From assembly GCA_017306865.1 (NCBI GenBank), contig JAFKHH010000016.1, positions 310,001-374,000 of the forward strand: a DNA stretch of 64,000 nt, read 5' to 3'. The notes under the pieces were generated by a model. The model was not told where the DNA came from, made no database searches, and saw only the letters and a list, made by a program, of their open reading frames with translations. The position numbers were made by a program, and so were the translations under genes. This document shows positions 9,854 to 19,633 of this stretch, piece by piece (within the stretch, counting starts at the first letter, position 1; each line of letters begins with the position of its first letter). This DNA is from Filimonas sp. (GTDB taxonomy: Bacteria > Bacteroidota > Bacteroidia > Chitinophagales > Chitinophagaceae).

Positions 9854-10313
9854 GACTCATTTAGGTTTAATAAAAAAATACAGCCTCTTGCGGTAGCCTA
9901 TAGGGTGGCCCCGAAATATGTTTCCTGAGGCTACCTAAAATTCATTCATTGCTTTTCTTCTGCTAATTTTTGGCTGCAACTTCGTTAGATTTTTCGCTGT
10001 AGTAACCAACTACATCTGCAAAATCTGCCTTGTTTCGCTCAAAAATTAGTACACAATAAAAGGCAACAATAAAATTTAGGCAGCCTCTTCATGATTTACA
10101 GTTTAGTTTTCTTGATAACTAAAAGAAGTTCCAATAAGGCGGGATCAGATTAATACATGTTTTTCTCACTAAGCTTTGATGCACACTCAGGCAAGATATT
10201 GAATATTTAAACTCTCACAACTTTCCAAATTTTCTGCGTTAATTAAAAGCAAATAAAAATTCACCTTATAAAGCAGCCTGTTTACCGACAACTTCTTGTA
10301 AATCAGCACAAAA
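9854..10313. other. Long non-coding leader region upstream of SusC, with hairpins
   Basis: No gene is evident. It contains an 8-bp dyad (GGTAGCCT 9892-9899 with AGGCTACC 9928-9935). It also has a larger nested structure at 9963-10049: outer arms CTAATTTTTG/CAAAAATTAG, middle arms AGATTTT/AAAATCT and a tip TGTAGT-loop-ACTACA. The word AGCCTCTT occurs at 9882 and 10082. It may be a dispersed repeat or a regulatory leader for the receptor gene. Confidence 0.4.
9963..10049. repeat. Nested three-tier inverted repeat
   Basis: Perfect arm pairs at 9963-9972/10040-10049, 9987-9993/10020-10026 and 9998-10003/10009-10014 share one centre. The last has a five-base loop AACCA. The lower part between the outer and middle arms pairs poorly. 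This looks like a folded dispersed element rather than a terminator, because no T run follows. Confidence 0.6.
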
Positions 10314-10343
10314 AAGCCTATCATCTTAGGAGACAATAGGCTT
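10314..10343 (-). terminator. Rho-independent terminator of the MMPL/RND gene
   Basis: The 8-bp stem AAGCCTAT/ATAGGCTT (10314-10321 with 10336-10343) is followed on the minus strand by TTTTTT. It lies 43 bases past the stop of the 10387-12717 gene. Confidence 0.8.
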
Positions 10344-10386
10344 CAAAAAAAAATTTAAAATGTCAAAAAAAATGGCTGAAATGAGC

Positions 10387-12717
10387 CTATTTTTCGTGCT
10401 TTCTACGCGAAATCCAGATCAAAACCGGCAATAATATCAGGTTTGTAAGTGTGCCCACCACCAGCGTTAGCGATGTTAGCCATCCAAGGGCTTTTGTACC
10501 GCCAAAATTACTGATGCAGAATACGATGAAACCCGCTATTAATACGAGCGATGTATAAATAATACTTACACCGGTGTGATGTATGGTTTGTATTAAGGTC
10601 TGTTTTACGTCTTTGTTATAATGCGGCAGTTCCTGCTTATAGTTGACCAGGAACCGTATGGTAACGTCTATGGCTATGCCAAGCGCTACGCTAAACACAA
10701 GCACTGTAGAGGGCTTTAATGAAATGCCTACCCAGCCCATAACGCCCGCCGTTACTACCAGTGGTATGAGGTTAGGAATAAGTGAGCAGATCAATATTCT
10801 GAAAGAGCGGAAGAGGTAAAGCATGCACAGTGCGATAAGGCCAAACGCCCAGAGAATACTTTCTTTCAAACCATTAATGATAAAGCTAGAACCTTCCAAA
10901 AAAGTAACGCTGCTACCTGTGTAGGTAACTTTGTAGTGCGCTGTGTCAAATATTCTATCAGACTCCCGCTTAAAGCTATCAATGAGAATAGGCAGTTGTT
11001 TGCTGCCAATATCTTTCATATTTACTGTAATGCGCGCTACCTGTTTATTGCTATCTATGTAAGATGAGATCATTTGCGAGAAGCCTGTTTTTGCTTTAGG
11101 CGCACCCGTAGTGTCTTTATTGGTTTTGAGATAGCTGGCCATTACAGGAATGTCAAACGCCGTAGGCGTTGCATAATAGGTGCTGTCCCCATCATAAAAA
11201 GCCTGGCGTGCAAACTTCAATCCTTCTACAAAGGAGAGTGGCCTTGCTGTCTCTGGCTTATCGCCGATAAAGCGTGAAAACGTGTCGATCTTTTCAATCG
11301 GCTCTATACCACGCGTAATACCGTTTTTCTTTTTTGTATCTACTAATATCTCCAAAGGCATTACACCGTTAAAGTTGCTTTCAAACCATTTAAGGTCTGT
11401 ATAGATCACATCACTCTTTGGCAGGTCATCTACAATGAAGCCTTCACTTTTCAGCCTAAAAATACCAATGATGGCTACTATCATTACCACAGCTGTTACG
11501 CCAAACACAGTAGGCCTGTTATTGAACGTCCACTTTTCTATTCGCACCAGCAGTTTTTCCAGCATCTTATTGTCCAGGTAACGCACGTGCTTCGGCTTGG
11601 GCGCAGGCAAATAGCTTAATACAATAGGAATAAATATAAGAGAGATGATAAAGAGGGCCATAATGTTAATGCCAGACACTACGCCAAATTCTTTTAACAG
11701 ATCACTCCTGGTAAGCCCAAATACGGCAAACCCTATAGCGGCAGCAATGTTGCAGAACAGGGTTACAATACCCATTCTACCCACCATTGTTACAATCGCT
11801 TTTTGTTTATCGTTTGTATCGCGATAGGAAGTGTGATACTTATTCAGGAAATAAATACAGTTAGGAATGCCGATCACTACGATCAATGGCGGTATCAATG
11901 CAGTGAGCAAGGTGATCTTGTAATGAAAGATAACCATTGTTGCTACACTCCATACAACGCCCATGCCTACTACTAGTAAACTCATAATGGTAGCGCTGAT
12001 AGACCGGAAGAAGAGCAATAGGGTAATAGCAGATAACAGGAGTGAGCCAATAAGGAACCACTGCATTTCTTTCTCGATCTTGTTTGCAACGGTTGTACGT
12101 ATATATGGCAAACCACTTACATGCGCTTTGATATTTGTTTTTTTCTCAAATGTGCTGATGGCTGCTACTATATCATTTACCAAACGTTTTCTCGATTTAC
12201 TGTTGGCTGTATCTTTATTTACCTGCACGCCAAAGAGGTACGCATGTGTTTCTGCATTGTATAAAAGAGAATTGTAAAATGGCAGGTTTTCAAACACGGC
12301 GCGGTTGCTGTCCAGTATAGCCTGGTCCGTAACCGGTGTATGAAATATTCTTTGCGGCACTATTTTATCGGAGCTGTCTTTAACCAGCGTTACGGCCTCC
12401 GGTATGCTCAGCACACCTTCCACGCCTTTTACTTTGCGTAGGTCTTTGTGCAATTCTTCTGCAGCATTGAATACAGGCAGGGTGTAGAAGTCTTTCGAAT
12501 CTACGCCTACAACAACTGTATTGCCGTCATCGCCAAATTTTTCCTTGAAAGCTTTGTATTCTTTAAACTTAATATTGTCAGTAGGTACAGCGCGGGAGAA
12601 GTCATAACTCATCTGGATCTTGGTAGCCAGGTAAGCCATAAAGCCGGTAATGACAATCAGAATGATCAATAATGCTAACCTGAACTTTAAAATAAACTGT
12701 CCGAGTCTATACCACAT
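10387..12717 (-). CDS. MMPL/RND-type transporter (hydrophobic-substrate exporter family)
   Basis: The 776-residue protein has the RND/MMPL plan. One N-terminal membrane helix (about 14-32) leads to a large periplasmic loop. Then comes a cluster of five helices (about 218-375, e.g. LLTALIPPLIVVIGIPNCIYFL with the conserved Gly/Pro pattern). The layout then repeats: helix near 403-422, a second periplasmic loop, and five more helices from about 625 to the C-terminus. It is shorter than AcrB-type pumps (about 1030) and closer to MmpL or hopanoid/lipid exporters, so export of lipids or other hydrophobic compounds is inferred. It is monocistronic with its own terminator. Confidence 0.85.
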   Translation of the reverse strand: MWYRLGQFILKFRLALLIILIVITGFMAYLATKIQMSYDFSRAVPTDNIKFKEYKAFKEKFGDDGNTVVVGVDSKDFYTLPVFNAAEELHKDLRKVKGVEGVLSIPEAVTLVKDSSDKIVPQRIFHTPVTDQAILDSNRAVFENLPFYNSLLYNAETHAYLFGVQVNKDTANSKSRKRLVNDIVAAISTFEKKTNIKAHVSGLPYIRTTVANKIEKEMQWFLIGSLLLSAITLLLFFRSISATIMSLLVVGMGVVWSVATMVIFHYKITLLTALIPPLIVVIGIPNCIYFLNKYHTSYRDTNDKQKAIVTMVGRMGIVTLFCNIAAAIGFAVFGLTRSDLLKEFGVVSGINIMALFIISLIFIPIVLSYLPAPKPKHVRYLDNKMLEKLLVRIEKWTFNNRPTVFGVTAVVMIVAIIGIFRLKSEGFIVDDLPKSDVIYTDLKWFESNFNGVMPLEILVDTKKKNGITRGIEPIEKIDTFSRFIGDKPETARPLSFVEGLKFARQAFYDGDSTYYATPTAFDIPVMASYLKTNKDTTGAPKAKTGFSQMISSYIDSNKQVARITVNMKDIGSKQLPILIDSFKRESDRIFDTAHYKVTYTGSSVTFLEGSSFIINGLKESILWAFGLIALCMLYLFRSFRILICSLIPNLIPLVVTAGVMGWVGISLKPSTVLVFSVALGIAIDVTIRFLVNYKQELPHYNKDVKQTLIQTIHHTGVSIIYTSLVLIAGFIVFCISNFGGTKALGWLTSLTLVVGTLTNLILLPVLIWISRRKHEK

Positions 12718-12773
12718 ACTGCTAGTTTTCCAATTATTAAATGGGGTACAAAGAAAAGCAATCTGGAGGATAT

Positions 12774-13093
12774 ATGTACGATGTCAGATGTACGATGTGA
12801 CGTGTAATAGCTATTAAGTAAGTGTTGCAGGTTACCGGCTAGCCAGTTAACTGGCAACTTGCAGACGTAGATATTCCATATCTGCAAGTACATGGACAAT
12901 AAATCTTTAGAATGAGATATGGAAGGGCTCCCGGTACCCCAATGTCATTAAGTTAACCACAAGGCTCACAATGATAACACAAAGGGCACAAGGGTTTCCC
13001 CTTGTGTCCCTTGTGAAATAGCTTTGCGCTCTTTGTGGTTAGCTTCTTAACTTAATGACATTGCCCAGTACCCCACATCTGCCATCGTACATT
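12774..13093. repeat. Large imperfect palindrome made of intergenic words
   Basis: Outer arms use TACGATG/AGATGT words (12774-12798 against the reverse of 13073-13092). A 15-bp perfect arm CAATGTCATTAAGTT (12940-12954) pairs with 13049-13063. The centre uses CACAAAG/CACAAGG words (12956-12992 against 12998-13040). A sub-element at 12869-12924 is shared with 28050-28112. The whole fills the gap between two divergent genes and contains no gene. Confidence 0.75.
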
Positions 13094-13139
13094 TTTGCTG
13101 GCATTCCGTTTGCACTATGCTCTTCAAAACCTTTCATAT

Positions 13140-13334
13140 ATGGAAAAGCGAATGTTTGGTATAATACTCACCATTTTGGGTATTGTGGGGCTGATACTGG
13201 CGGCAGTAAATTTCCTGAACGGCGGTGGCGGCGCTTACAATATAAAAACCATTATAATCTACGCCATTTTAGGCGCCGTTTTCTTCTTTGCAGGTATCGG
13301 CTTGTTAAGGAATACGAGGGATAAGGCTACGTAG
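13140..13334 (+). CDS. Small hypothetical membrane protein
   Basis: The protein has 64 residues from the ATG at 13140 (a second ATG lies at 13152). It has two predicted membrane helices: GIILTILGIVGLILAAVNFL near residues 7-26 and TIIIYAILGAVFFFAGIGLL near 36-55, joined by a glycine-rich turn. The arrangement resembles small inner-membrane proteins common in Bacteroidetes, but no function is known. The reading frame continues upstream to 13095 through the palindromic repeat, which is unlikely to be coding. The strongly hydrophobic pattern with short charged ends supports a real gene. Confidence 0.6.
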   Translation: MEKRMFGIILTILGIVGLILAAVNFLNGGGGAYNIKTIIIYAILGAVFFFAGIGLLRNTRDKAT

Positions 13335-13340
13335 GGAAGT

Positions 13341-13779
13341 GTTTAATGGTTATATGGCTGCATTGTTTCATTGTTGTCCGACTAAGCTTAGTGGATTTTC
13401 AATTGTAAGCTTTCATTTGTCTACCGACGGTGTTACTTTTTGTCTTGATACAAAAAGTAACCAAAAAGATCAAGGCTCCAGAAAAGCAGGCTAAAAATTG
13501 TCATGCCCACCGAAATCCATTGAACTCGCCACTAACAGCATGAGTACGTAAACTATCCCTGGCTCAAACAGCAATGGATTTTTCCGGCGTTCATGCCAAT
13601 TTTCTTAACGCAGCTTTTCTGAGGCCGAACGTTTCTCTAAAAAAGCTAACAGGGAAACTCTCCCCAATTTTGAAACCATTCTTTTTCTTCTACAATCCTT
13701 TCCGGGAAACAGTTACAGACAACTATCTATTACCTTTAGTCGGACAACCACAGGAATTATTATATGACAACCATTAAAC
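13341..13779. mobile_element. Candidate MITE-like element with terminal inverted repeats
   Basis: Perfect 12-bp inverted ends TTGTCCGACTAA (13374-13385) and TTAGTCGGACAA (13736-13747) bound 374 bases that contain no transposase. Inside is a hairpin GTTACTTTTTG/CAAAAAGTAAC (13432-13442 with 13451-13461). A long imperfect palindrome follows (about 13466-13530 against 13560-13625). Outside, GTTTAATGGTT (13341-13351) pairs with AACCATTAAAC (13769-13779), a word of the local intergenic repeat family. The hairpin sequence resembles a dispersed repeat I recall from other Bacteroidetes, unverified. Confidence 0.5.
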
Positions 13780-13803
13780 AATTTAACCATATAACAATTA
13801 TTC

Positions 13804-16800
13804 CTACATACTCCTCCTGTACTGCCCACCTACTTCATACAGCGCATGGGTGATCTGCCCGAGGGAACAATGCTTCACGGTCTCCATCAGCTCTTCAAAT
13901 AAATTGCCGTTATGTACCGCTGCTTTCTTCAGTTTATTCAGCATTGCCGCTGACTGGTTTTCGTTACGCTTCCAGAAGGCACGCAAGTTTTGGATCTGCT
14001 GCTCTTTTTCTTCTGTTGTACTCCTGATCACTTCTCCCGGAATTACAGTCGGGCTTCCTTTTTTATTCAGGAAAGTATTTACACCCACTATCGGGAATTC
14101 ACCTGTATGTTTCAGCATTTCATAATGCAGGCTTTCTTCCTGTATCTTATTACGCTGGTACATGCGCTCCATGGCGCCCAATACACCACCGCGTTCCGTC
14201 AGGCGGTCAAATTCCGCCAGCACAGCTTCTTCTACCAGGTCCGTTAGTTCCTCTATTGCAAAGCTACCCTGTATAAAGTTTTCTGTTTTCGCACTTCCCA
14301 GCTCACGGTTAATGATCAGTTGTATAGCCATTGCACGGCGCACACTCTCTTCCGTAGGCGTAGTAATAGCCTCGTCATAAGCATTTGTATGCAGGCTGTT
14401 ACAGTTATCATAGATGGCATACAAAGCCTGGAGCGTAGTACGTATATCATTGAAGTCTATCTCCTGTGCGTGCAGGCTTCTTCCGCTTGTTTGTATATGG
14501 TATTTCAGTTTCTGGGAGCGGTCATTTGCCTTATACTTATTCTTCATGGCCTTTGCCCATATTCTTCTTGCCACACGGCCTATCACACTATACTCAGGGT
14601 CCATACCATTACTAAAGAAGAAAGAAAGGTTCGGCGCAAAGTCGTCAATATGCATACCGCGGCTCAGGTAATATTCTACGTAGGTAAAACCATTGGACAA
14701 CGTAAACGCCAATTGCGTAATAGGGTTGGCGCCCGCTTCGGCAATATGATAACCGCTGATGCTTACGCTATAGAAATTGCGCACTTTCTCTTTAATAAAA
14801 TACTCCTGCACATCTCCCATCAGCTTTAATGCAAACTCTGTAGAAAAAATACAAGTGTTCTGCGCCTGGTCTTCTTTCAGTATATCAGCCTGCACAGTAC
14901 CACGCACCTGTGACAAAGCTTCTGCCCTGATCTTTGCATACACATCTGCTGGCAATACTTCATCTCCACTCAGGCCCAGCAGTTTCAGGCCAAGCCCATT
15001 ATTTCCCTCCGGCAATCTTTCGGGAGCTGAAGGGTTATAATAAACAGGTTTTGTTGCGTGCTGGTATTTTTTATTGAAAGCCTCTGATACTTTATCCCAC
15101 TGGTTATTTTCTTCAATCCATTTTTCGCATAACTGGTCTATTGCCGTATTCATAAAGAAGGCCAGCAATATTGGCGCAGGCCCGTTTATCGTCATACTTA
15201 CGGATGTTTTCGGATCGCACAGATCAAAACCACTATAGAGTTTTTTGGCATCATCTACCGTTGCAATGCTTACACCCGCATTACCTACTTTACCATAAAT
15301 ATCCGGCCTGTGGTCAGGATCTTCGCCATAGAGTGTAACGCTGTCAAATGCAGTAGACAAACGCTTTGCAGGTTGTCCTAATGACACATAGTGAAAACGT
15401 TTATTCGTTCTTTCCGGGCCACCCTCACCTGCAAACATGCGGGTAGGGTCTTCGCCAGTACGCTTCAGCTCAAACACACCTGCCGTATAGGGAAACTCGC
15501 CCGGCAAATTTTCCTGTAGCTGCCAGCGCAGCAGATCGCCCCAGTCTTTATACTTGGGTAATACTACTTTTGGAATGCGTGTGCCGGATAAACTTTGCGT
15601 AGTCAACGGCTGCTTGATCACTTTATCACGCACCTGGTATTCAAAAAAGTCTGCGGTATATTTCTTTACTATTTCCGGCCAGTTGGAAATCAGTTGCCGG
15701 TTAGCCGGGGACAAGTTATCAGTAAGCGATTCTCTCAACTTACCTAACTCACCGGAAGAAGTTTTTGTTAATTGCAATACACCGTCTACCTGGTATAGCT
15801 GTGTGGCTATTTTACATTGCTCATTCACCCACTCATCATACGCGCGGTTGTTTTCTGAGATCTCAGAAAGATAGCGTGTACGTTTTGCAGGTATGATCAC
15901 ACCATCTATGGTATCTGCTGTTGCAGGCGCTTCGTATGTACCGTACGACACATGCAGTTTTTCTTCTACCTTTTGCAGTAGCAACTGGAACAAGTTGTTT
16001 ACACCATGATCGTTAAACTTATTGGCAACCGTACCCATTATCGGCAGCTCATTATCTTTTGCCATAAAGAGCTGGTGGTTGCGTTTATATTGCTTGCGTA
16101 CATCCTGCAATGCATCTAATGCACCTGCTTTGTCAAACTTATTGATGGCTATTACATCTGCATAGTCCAGCATGTTTATCTTTTCCAGTTGGGATGCAGC
16201 ACCATACTCTGGCGTCATTACGTACAAGCTTACATTACAGAAGTCAAGAATGGACGCATCACTTTGCCCTACACCTGCACTTTCTAAAATAATGAAATCG
16301 TACCCAGCCTGCTTTACTATTTCCAAAGCCTCTTCTACGTATGCACTCAATGCTACATCACTATCACGCGTTGCAAGAGAGCGCATATATGCACGGGGAG
16401 AGCTGATGCTATTCATACGAATGCGGTCGCCGAGCAACGCACCGCCGGTCTTCTTCTTAGATGGGTCAACAGAAATAACCGCAATGGTCTTATCTGTAAA
16501 CGTGCTTAAAAAGCGACGTACAATCTCATCCGTTACTGATGATTTACCCGCACCACCGGTACCTGTAATACCCAACACTGGCACCACGGTAGCAGACTTG
16601 GCAGGCGCACCTTTCTCCAACCCTTCTTCCACTATAGTAATGGCACGCGCAATCCTTCTTACATCCTTTGCTTCGCCCAATGGTAATTTTCCATTCCATG
16701 TCTTGGCAGCATTCCAGTAACCTTTACCCTTAGACGCTTCTTCCGGCTCACACTGCTTCAGCACATCTTCTATCATACCTTCCAGCCCCATGTGTCGCCC

Positions 16801-17163
16801 GTCGTCCGGCGAATAGATCTTTGTGATACCGTATGTGTGTAGCTCCCGTATTTCTTCCGGCAATATAGTGCCGCCGCCGCCACCAAATATTTTAATATGC
16901 CCGCAACCATTCTCTTCCAGCAGGTCTTTCATGTATTTAAAAAACTCCACATGTCCGCCCTGGTAGCTGGTAATAGCAATGCCATGTGCATCTTCTTCAA
17001 TAGCAGCTTCTACTATCTCATGCACACTTCTGTTGTGTCCGAGGTGTATAATTTCAGCACCTTTACTTTGCATAATACGGCGCATTATATTGATGGCAGC
17101 ATCGTGCCCGTCAAACAAACTGGCAGCGGTAACAATTCTTATCTTCTGATTGGTAATAAACAT
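13804..17163 (-). CDS. icmF: Fused isobutyryl-CoA mutase with G-protein chaperone domain
   Basis: The protein has 1119 residues with three parts in one chain. First is a cobalamin-binding domain with the DxH motif (His20 in FDGHDAA, lower axial ligand). Next is a MeaB-like GTPase with P-loop GTGGAGKSS (Lys207) and NKFD near 341-344. Last is the mutase barrel. It isomerises isobutyryl-CoA and n-butyryl-CoA with adenosylcobalamin. Two substrate-contact positions read Phe577 (in RMFAGEGG) and Gln768 (in [10 protein letters not shown]), where methylmalonyl-CoA mutases carry Tyr and Arg; this fits IcmF. I chose the ATG at 17163: the longer frame starts with TTG at 17187, inside a -7 promoter box. 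Confidence 0.95.
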   Translation of the reverse strand: MFITNQKIRIVTAASLFDGHDAAINIMRRIMQSKGAEIIHLGHNRSVHEIVEAAIEEDAHGIAITSYQGGHVEFFKYMKDLLEENGCGHIKIFGGGGGTILPEEIRELHTYGITKIYSPDDGRHMGLEGMIEDVLKQCEPEEASKGKGYWNAAKTWNGKLPLGEAKDVRRIARAITIVEEGLEKGAPAKSATVVPVLGITGTGGAGKSSVTDEIVRRFLSTFTDKTIAVISVDPSKKKTGGALLGDRIRMNSISSPRAYMRSLATRDSDVALSAYVEEALEIVKQAGYDFIILESAGVGQSDASILDFCNVSLYVMTPEYGAASQLEKINMLDYADVIAINKFDKAGALDALQDVRKQYKRNHQLFMAKDNELPIMGTVANKFNDHGVNNLFQLLLQKVEEKLHVSYGTYEAPATADTIDGVIIPAKRTRYLSEISENNRAYDEWVNEQCKIATQLYQVDGVLQLTKTSSGELGKLRESLTDNLSPANRQLISNWPEIVKKYTADFFEYQVRDKVIKQPLTTQSLSGTRIPKVVLPKYKDWGDLLRWQLQENLPGEFPYTAGVFELKRTGEDPTRMFAGEGGPERTNKRFHYVSLGQPAKRLSTAFDSVTLYGEDPDHRPDIYGKVGNAGVSIATVDDAKKLYSGFDLCDPKTSVSMTINGPAPILLAFFMNTAIDQLCEKWIEENNQWDKVSEAFNKKYQHATKPVYYNPSAPERLPEGNNGLGLKLLGLSGDEVLPADVYAKIRAEALSQVRGTVQADILKEDQAQNTCIFSTEFALKLMGDVQEYFIKEKVRNFYSVSISGYHIAEAGANPITQLAFTLSNGFTYVEYYLSRGMHIDDFAPNLSFFFSNGMDPEYSVIGRVARRIWAKAMKNKYKANDRSQKLKYHIQTSGRSLHAQEIDFNDIRTTLQALYAIYDNCNSLHTNAYDEAITTPTEESVRRAMAIQLIINRELGSAKTENFIQGSFAIEELTDLVEEAVLAEFDRLTERGGVLGAMERMYQRNKIQEESLHYEMLKHTGEFPIVGVNTFLNKKGSPTVIPGEVIRSTTEEKEQQIQNLRAFWKRNENQSAAMLNKLKKAAVHNGNLFEELMETVKHCSLGQITHALYEVGGQYRRSM

Positions 17164-17184
17164 AGCAGGCAAATTTCGCGCTAT

Positions 17185-17192
17185 CAAAGGTA
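17185..17192 (-). promoter_or_regulatory. -7 promoter box of icmF
   Basis: TACCTTTG on the minus strand matches the TAnnTTTG -7 element of Bacteroidetes promoters exactly. Transcription would begin about 15 bases before the ATG at 17163, giving a short leader and ruling out the TTG start at 17187. Confidence 0.6.
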
Positions 17193-17230
17193 ACGAAAAG
17201 GCGGGTTAAAATAACAGGTGTTAGTTTTCG

Positions 17231-17306
17231 AATTGAATGGTTGTATTGCTATATGGTTAAATTGTCTGAATACCCAACAATTTAGCCATACAACAATTTG
17301 ACAATT
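17231..17306. repeat. Imperfect inverted repeat, AATTGT/ATGGTTA word family
   Basis: The left arm (17231-17268, words AATTG, ATGGTTGTAT, ATGGTTAAATTGT) mirrors the right arm (17274-17306) with several mismatches. It lies between the divergent icmF and mutarotase genes. The same words occur at 26768-26850, 42713-42742 and 43841-43928. Confidence 0.65.
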
Positions 17307-17352
17307 CCCCTCACAGTTATTACGTAACTTCCTGCCCCAATTATACAACCAC

Positions 17353-18294
17353 ATGCCATTTGAACTCATTGTTAACGATAGAAAAGACGTTATTGTATTA
17401 AAAGATATTACCGGGAACTGCGAGGCTGAAATTTATTGCACAGGCGCTTTACTAAACGCTTTCCGTGTTCAAACCGCCGCCGGCAATTACAATGTAGTAC
17501 ATGGCTTTAATTCTGTGGAAGAGGTAAAAGAAAAGATCACCGCAGGTTTTCATAGTGCCAAATTAAGTCCATTTGTATGCCGCTTAGACAAAGGCAGTTA
17601 TGTACTGGCAGGAAAATCTTATACGATAGAAAAATTTTACCTGCCGCCGCATGCTATTCACGGCATTATTTACGACGAAACTTTTTCTATTGCCAGCACA
17701 CATGTAGATGGTAAAAGTGCCTCTGTAACACTACAATATCATTATAGCGGGCAAGACAGTGGTTATCCTTTTCCTTACGACATCTCTATTCAATGGACGC
17801 TGAAGGAAAAACAAACACTTTCTGTTACTACTACTGTGCAACATGCAAACGACAATTATATTCCGTACGCTGATGGATGGCATCCGTATTTTAAACTGGA
17901 CACTGCTACAATAGATGAATGCACATTACAGTTCGACTCATTTACACAAGTGCAGTTTGACAGTACTCTAATCCCTACGGGCAAAGTATTGCAGGATGTA
18001 CGTTTTCAACAGGCAGCTACCTTACAAGGCGTGGAGCTGGACAATTGCTTTACGCTGGATCCGCTTACGCAGCATTCCGGATGCGTACTTACCGGCAAGC
18101 AATTAAGATTAAATATCAGGCCCGAAAAGGCATACCCATATTTACAGGTGTACACACCACCACATCGTGAAAGCATTGCTATAGAAAATTTAAGCAGCGC
18201 ACCGGATGCATTTAATAACGGCATTGGCCTGATCATGATGGAAAAAAATAAATCGTACAGTTTTACAACAAGCTATATTATAGAAACCGTCTAA
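17353..18294 (+). CDS. Aldose 1-epimerase (galactose mutarotase) family protein
   Basis: The 313-residue protein belongs to the beta-sandwich mutarotase family, which interconverts alpha and beta anomers of hexoses. Catalytic-type histidines appear in PPHAIHGIIYD (about residues 97-107) and DGWHPYFKLD (about 175-184). The general base region is near the C-terminus (RESIAIENLSSAPDAF, with Glu). There is no signal peptide, so it acts in the cytoplasm. It lies five bases upstream of galactokinase on the same strand, which points to beta-D-galactose as the substrate, made ready for the kinase. It belongs to the broader DUF4432/YihR-like branch rather than classical GalM, so sugar specificity is inferred from context. 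Confidence 0.88.
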   Translation: MPFELIVNDRKDVIVLKDITGNCEAEIYCTGALLNAFRVQTAAGNYNVVHGFNSVEEVKEKITAGFHSAKLSPFVCRLDKGSYVLAGKSYTIEKFYLPPHAIHGIIYDETFSIASTHVDGKSASVTLQYHYSGQDSGYPFPYDISIQWTLKEKQTLSVTTTVQHANDNYIPYADGWHPYFKLDTATIDECTLQFDSFTQVQFDSTLIPTGKVLQDVRFQQAATLQGVELDNCFTLDPLTQHSGCVLTGKQLRLNIRPEKAYPYLQVYTPPHRESIAIENLSSAPDAFNNGIGLIMMEKNKSYSFTTSYIIETV

Positions 18295-18299
18295 CAGTT

Positions 18300-19457
18300 A
18301 TGAGCGAATCAGCACTAAAGTCTTCAGTACAGGAATTTTTTATTTCTAAATTCAACACAACTCCCCGTTTATTTTTCTCTCCGGGCCGTATCAATTTTAT
18401 AGGAGAGCATGTAGATTACAATGATGGTTTTGTAATGCCTGCAGCTATTGACAAAGGCATTGTATTTGCCATAGCGCCCAACAACAGCAATATGCTCCGC
18501 ATCCACAGCATAGACATGAATGACTACTATGAAGTAGCATTGGATAAGATAGAAAAACATCCGGGCTGGCAAAACTATGTACTTGGTGTAATAGACCAGT
18601 TTCAGCAATCCGGCCTGCCTGTGAATGGTATGGATGTAGCATTTGGCGGCGACCTGCCTACAGGCGCAGGCCTGTCTTCTTCCGCAGCAGTAGAGTGCGG
18701 ATTGGCATTTGGCATCAGCACCATTTTTAATATACCTATGCCCCGTGTACAGGTAGCATTGTTAGGGCAAAAGGCAGAGCATACTTTTCCCGGTGTGCAA
18801 TGTGGCATCATGGACCAGTTTGCCAACATGATGGGCAAGAAAGGCCATGTATTGCTACTGGACTGCAACTCACTTAATTACCAGGCGCTGCCTTTACAAC
18901 TAGATAATTATGTGATCATGCTGGTGAACTCCAAAGTGCATCACTCCCTTGCAAGCGGCGAATACAATGTTCGCAGAAAGCAATGCGAGGAAGGCTGGTC
19001 TATATTGCAAAAGCACTACCTGCATGCAAAAACATTCCGGGACATTTCTCCTGACCAGGTGAAGCAACTGGAAGACCATTTTGATGCAGATGTATATCGC
19101 CGTTGCCTGTATGTAACAGAAGAAATACAACGCACACAAATAGCAGCGGAACTGTTGAAGCAAAACAAATTGCAGGAATTTGGACAACTAATGTTTGCTA
19201 CACATTGGGGCTTAAGCAGGCTGTATGATGTAAGCTGCCCTGAACTGGACTACCTTGTAACGGAAGCAACAAAATATCCGCAGATCTTAGGCTCAAGACT
19301 GATGGGTGGCGGCTTTGGCGGATGCACGATCAACATTGTAGAAAAAGACAGTGCTGCACAGATAGCAGACGAAATAAAAGCGAACTACAAAAAGGCATTC
19401 AACATAGATACAGAGGTCTACATTATGCAGACTGAAGATGGCACGCACGAAATATAG
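18300..19457 (+). CDS. galK: Galactokinase
   Basis: The 385-residue GHMP-family kinase phosphorylates alpha-D-galactose at C1 with ATP, the first step of the Leloir pathway. The galactokinase signature GRINFIGEHVDYNDG is at about residues 29-43. The ATP-binding loop LPTGAGLSSSAAVE is near 118-131, and the third motif LMGGGFGGCTIN is near 337-348. Length is the usual one for the family. It is the second gene of a mutarotase-galK unit. No galT or galE is present in this window. A terminator follows at 19609-19632. Confidence 0.97.
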   Translation: MSESALKSSVQEFFISKFNTTPRLFFSPGRINFIGEHVDYNDGFVMPAAIDKGIVFAIAPNNSNMLRIHSIDMNDYYEVALDKIEKHPGWQNYVLGVIDQFQQSGLPVNGMDVAFGGDLPTGAGLSSSAAVECGLAFGISTIFNIPMPRVQVALLGQKAEHTFPGVQCGIMDQFANMMGKKGHVLLLDCNSLNYQALPLQLDNYVIMLVNSKVHHSLASGEYNVRRKQCEEGWSILQKHYLHAKTFRDISPDQVKQLEDHFDADVYRRCLYVTEEIQRTQIAAELLKQNKLQEFGQLMFATHWGLSRLYDVSCPELDYLVTEATKYPQILGSRLMGGGFGGCTINIVEKDSAAQIADEIKANYKKAFNIDTEVYIMQTEDGTHEI

Positions 19458-19461
19458 AATA

Positions 19462-19601
19462 TTGAACAAGGAATTTCGAATTGTGAAGTAAGAAAATGTT
19501 CAATGAGCAATGCTCAAATGAAAATTGAGTGTTGAACGTTGAGCATTGAACATTATTCTTCATTCGAAATTCCTTGTTCCTTGTTCGATATTCCACTGTT
19601 C
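19462..19601. repeat. Inverted repeat with heptad TTGAACA words
   Basis: The perfect 16-bp outer arm AACAAGGAATTTCGAA (19465-19480) pairs with 19563-19578. The inner arm AATGTTCAATG (19495-19505) pairs with 19544-19554. The right inner arm is phased every seven bases (TTGAGTG, TTGAACG, TTGAGCA, TTGAACA). It fills the convergent gap after galK. Confidence 0.8.
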
Positions 19602-19608
19602 GATATTA

Positions 19609-19632
19609 AAAAAGCGCCTTTCGGCGCTTTTT
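19609..19632. terminator. Bidirectional terminator between galK and the lipoprotein gene
   Basis: The stem AAAAAGCGCC/GGCGCTTTTT has a four-base loop and T runs on both strands. It is placed between two convergent genes, two bases from the stop of the minus-strand gene. Confidence 0.88.
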
Positions 19633-19633
19633 C

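Noticed and set aside
13432-13640. Short protein-like frames inside the MITE-like element
   Set aside because: They arise from palindromic repeat sequence, show no domain and no start context; treated as non-coding.
16172-16720. Open frame of 182 codons opposite icmF
   Set aside because: It mirrors the GTPase domain codons and has no independent signals.
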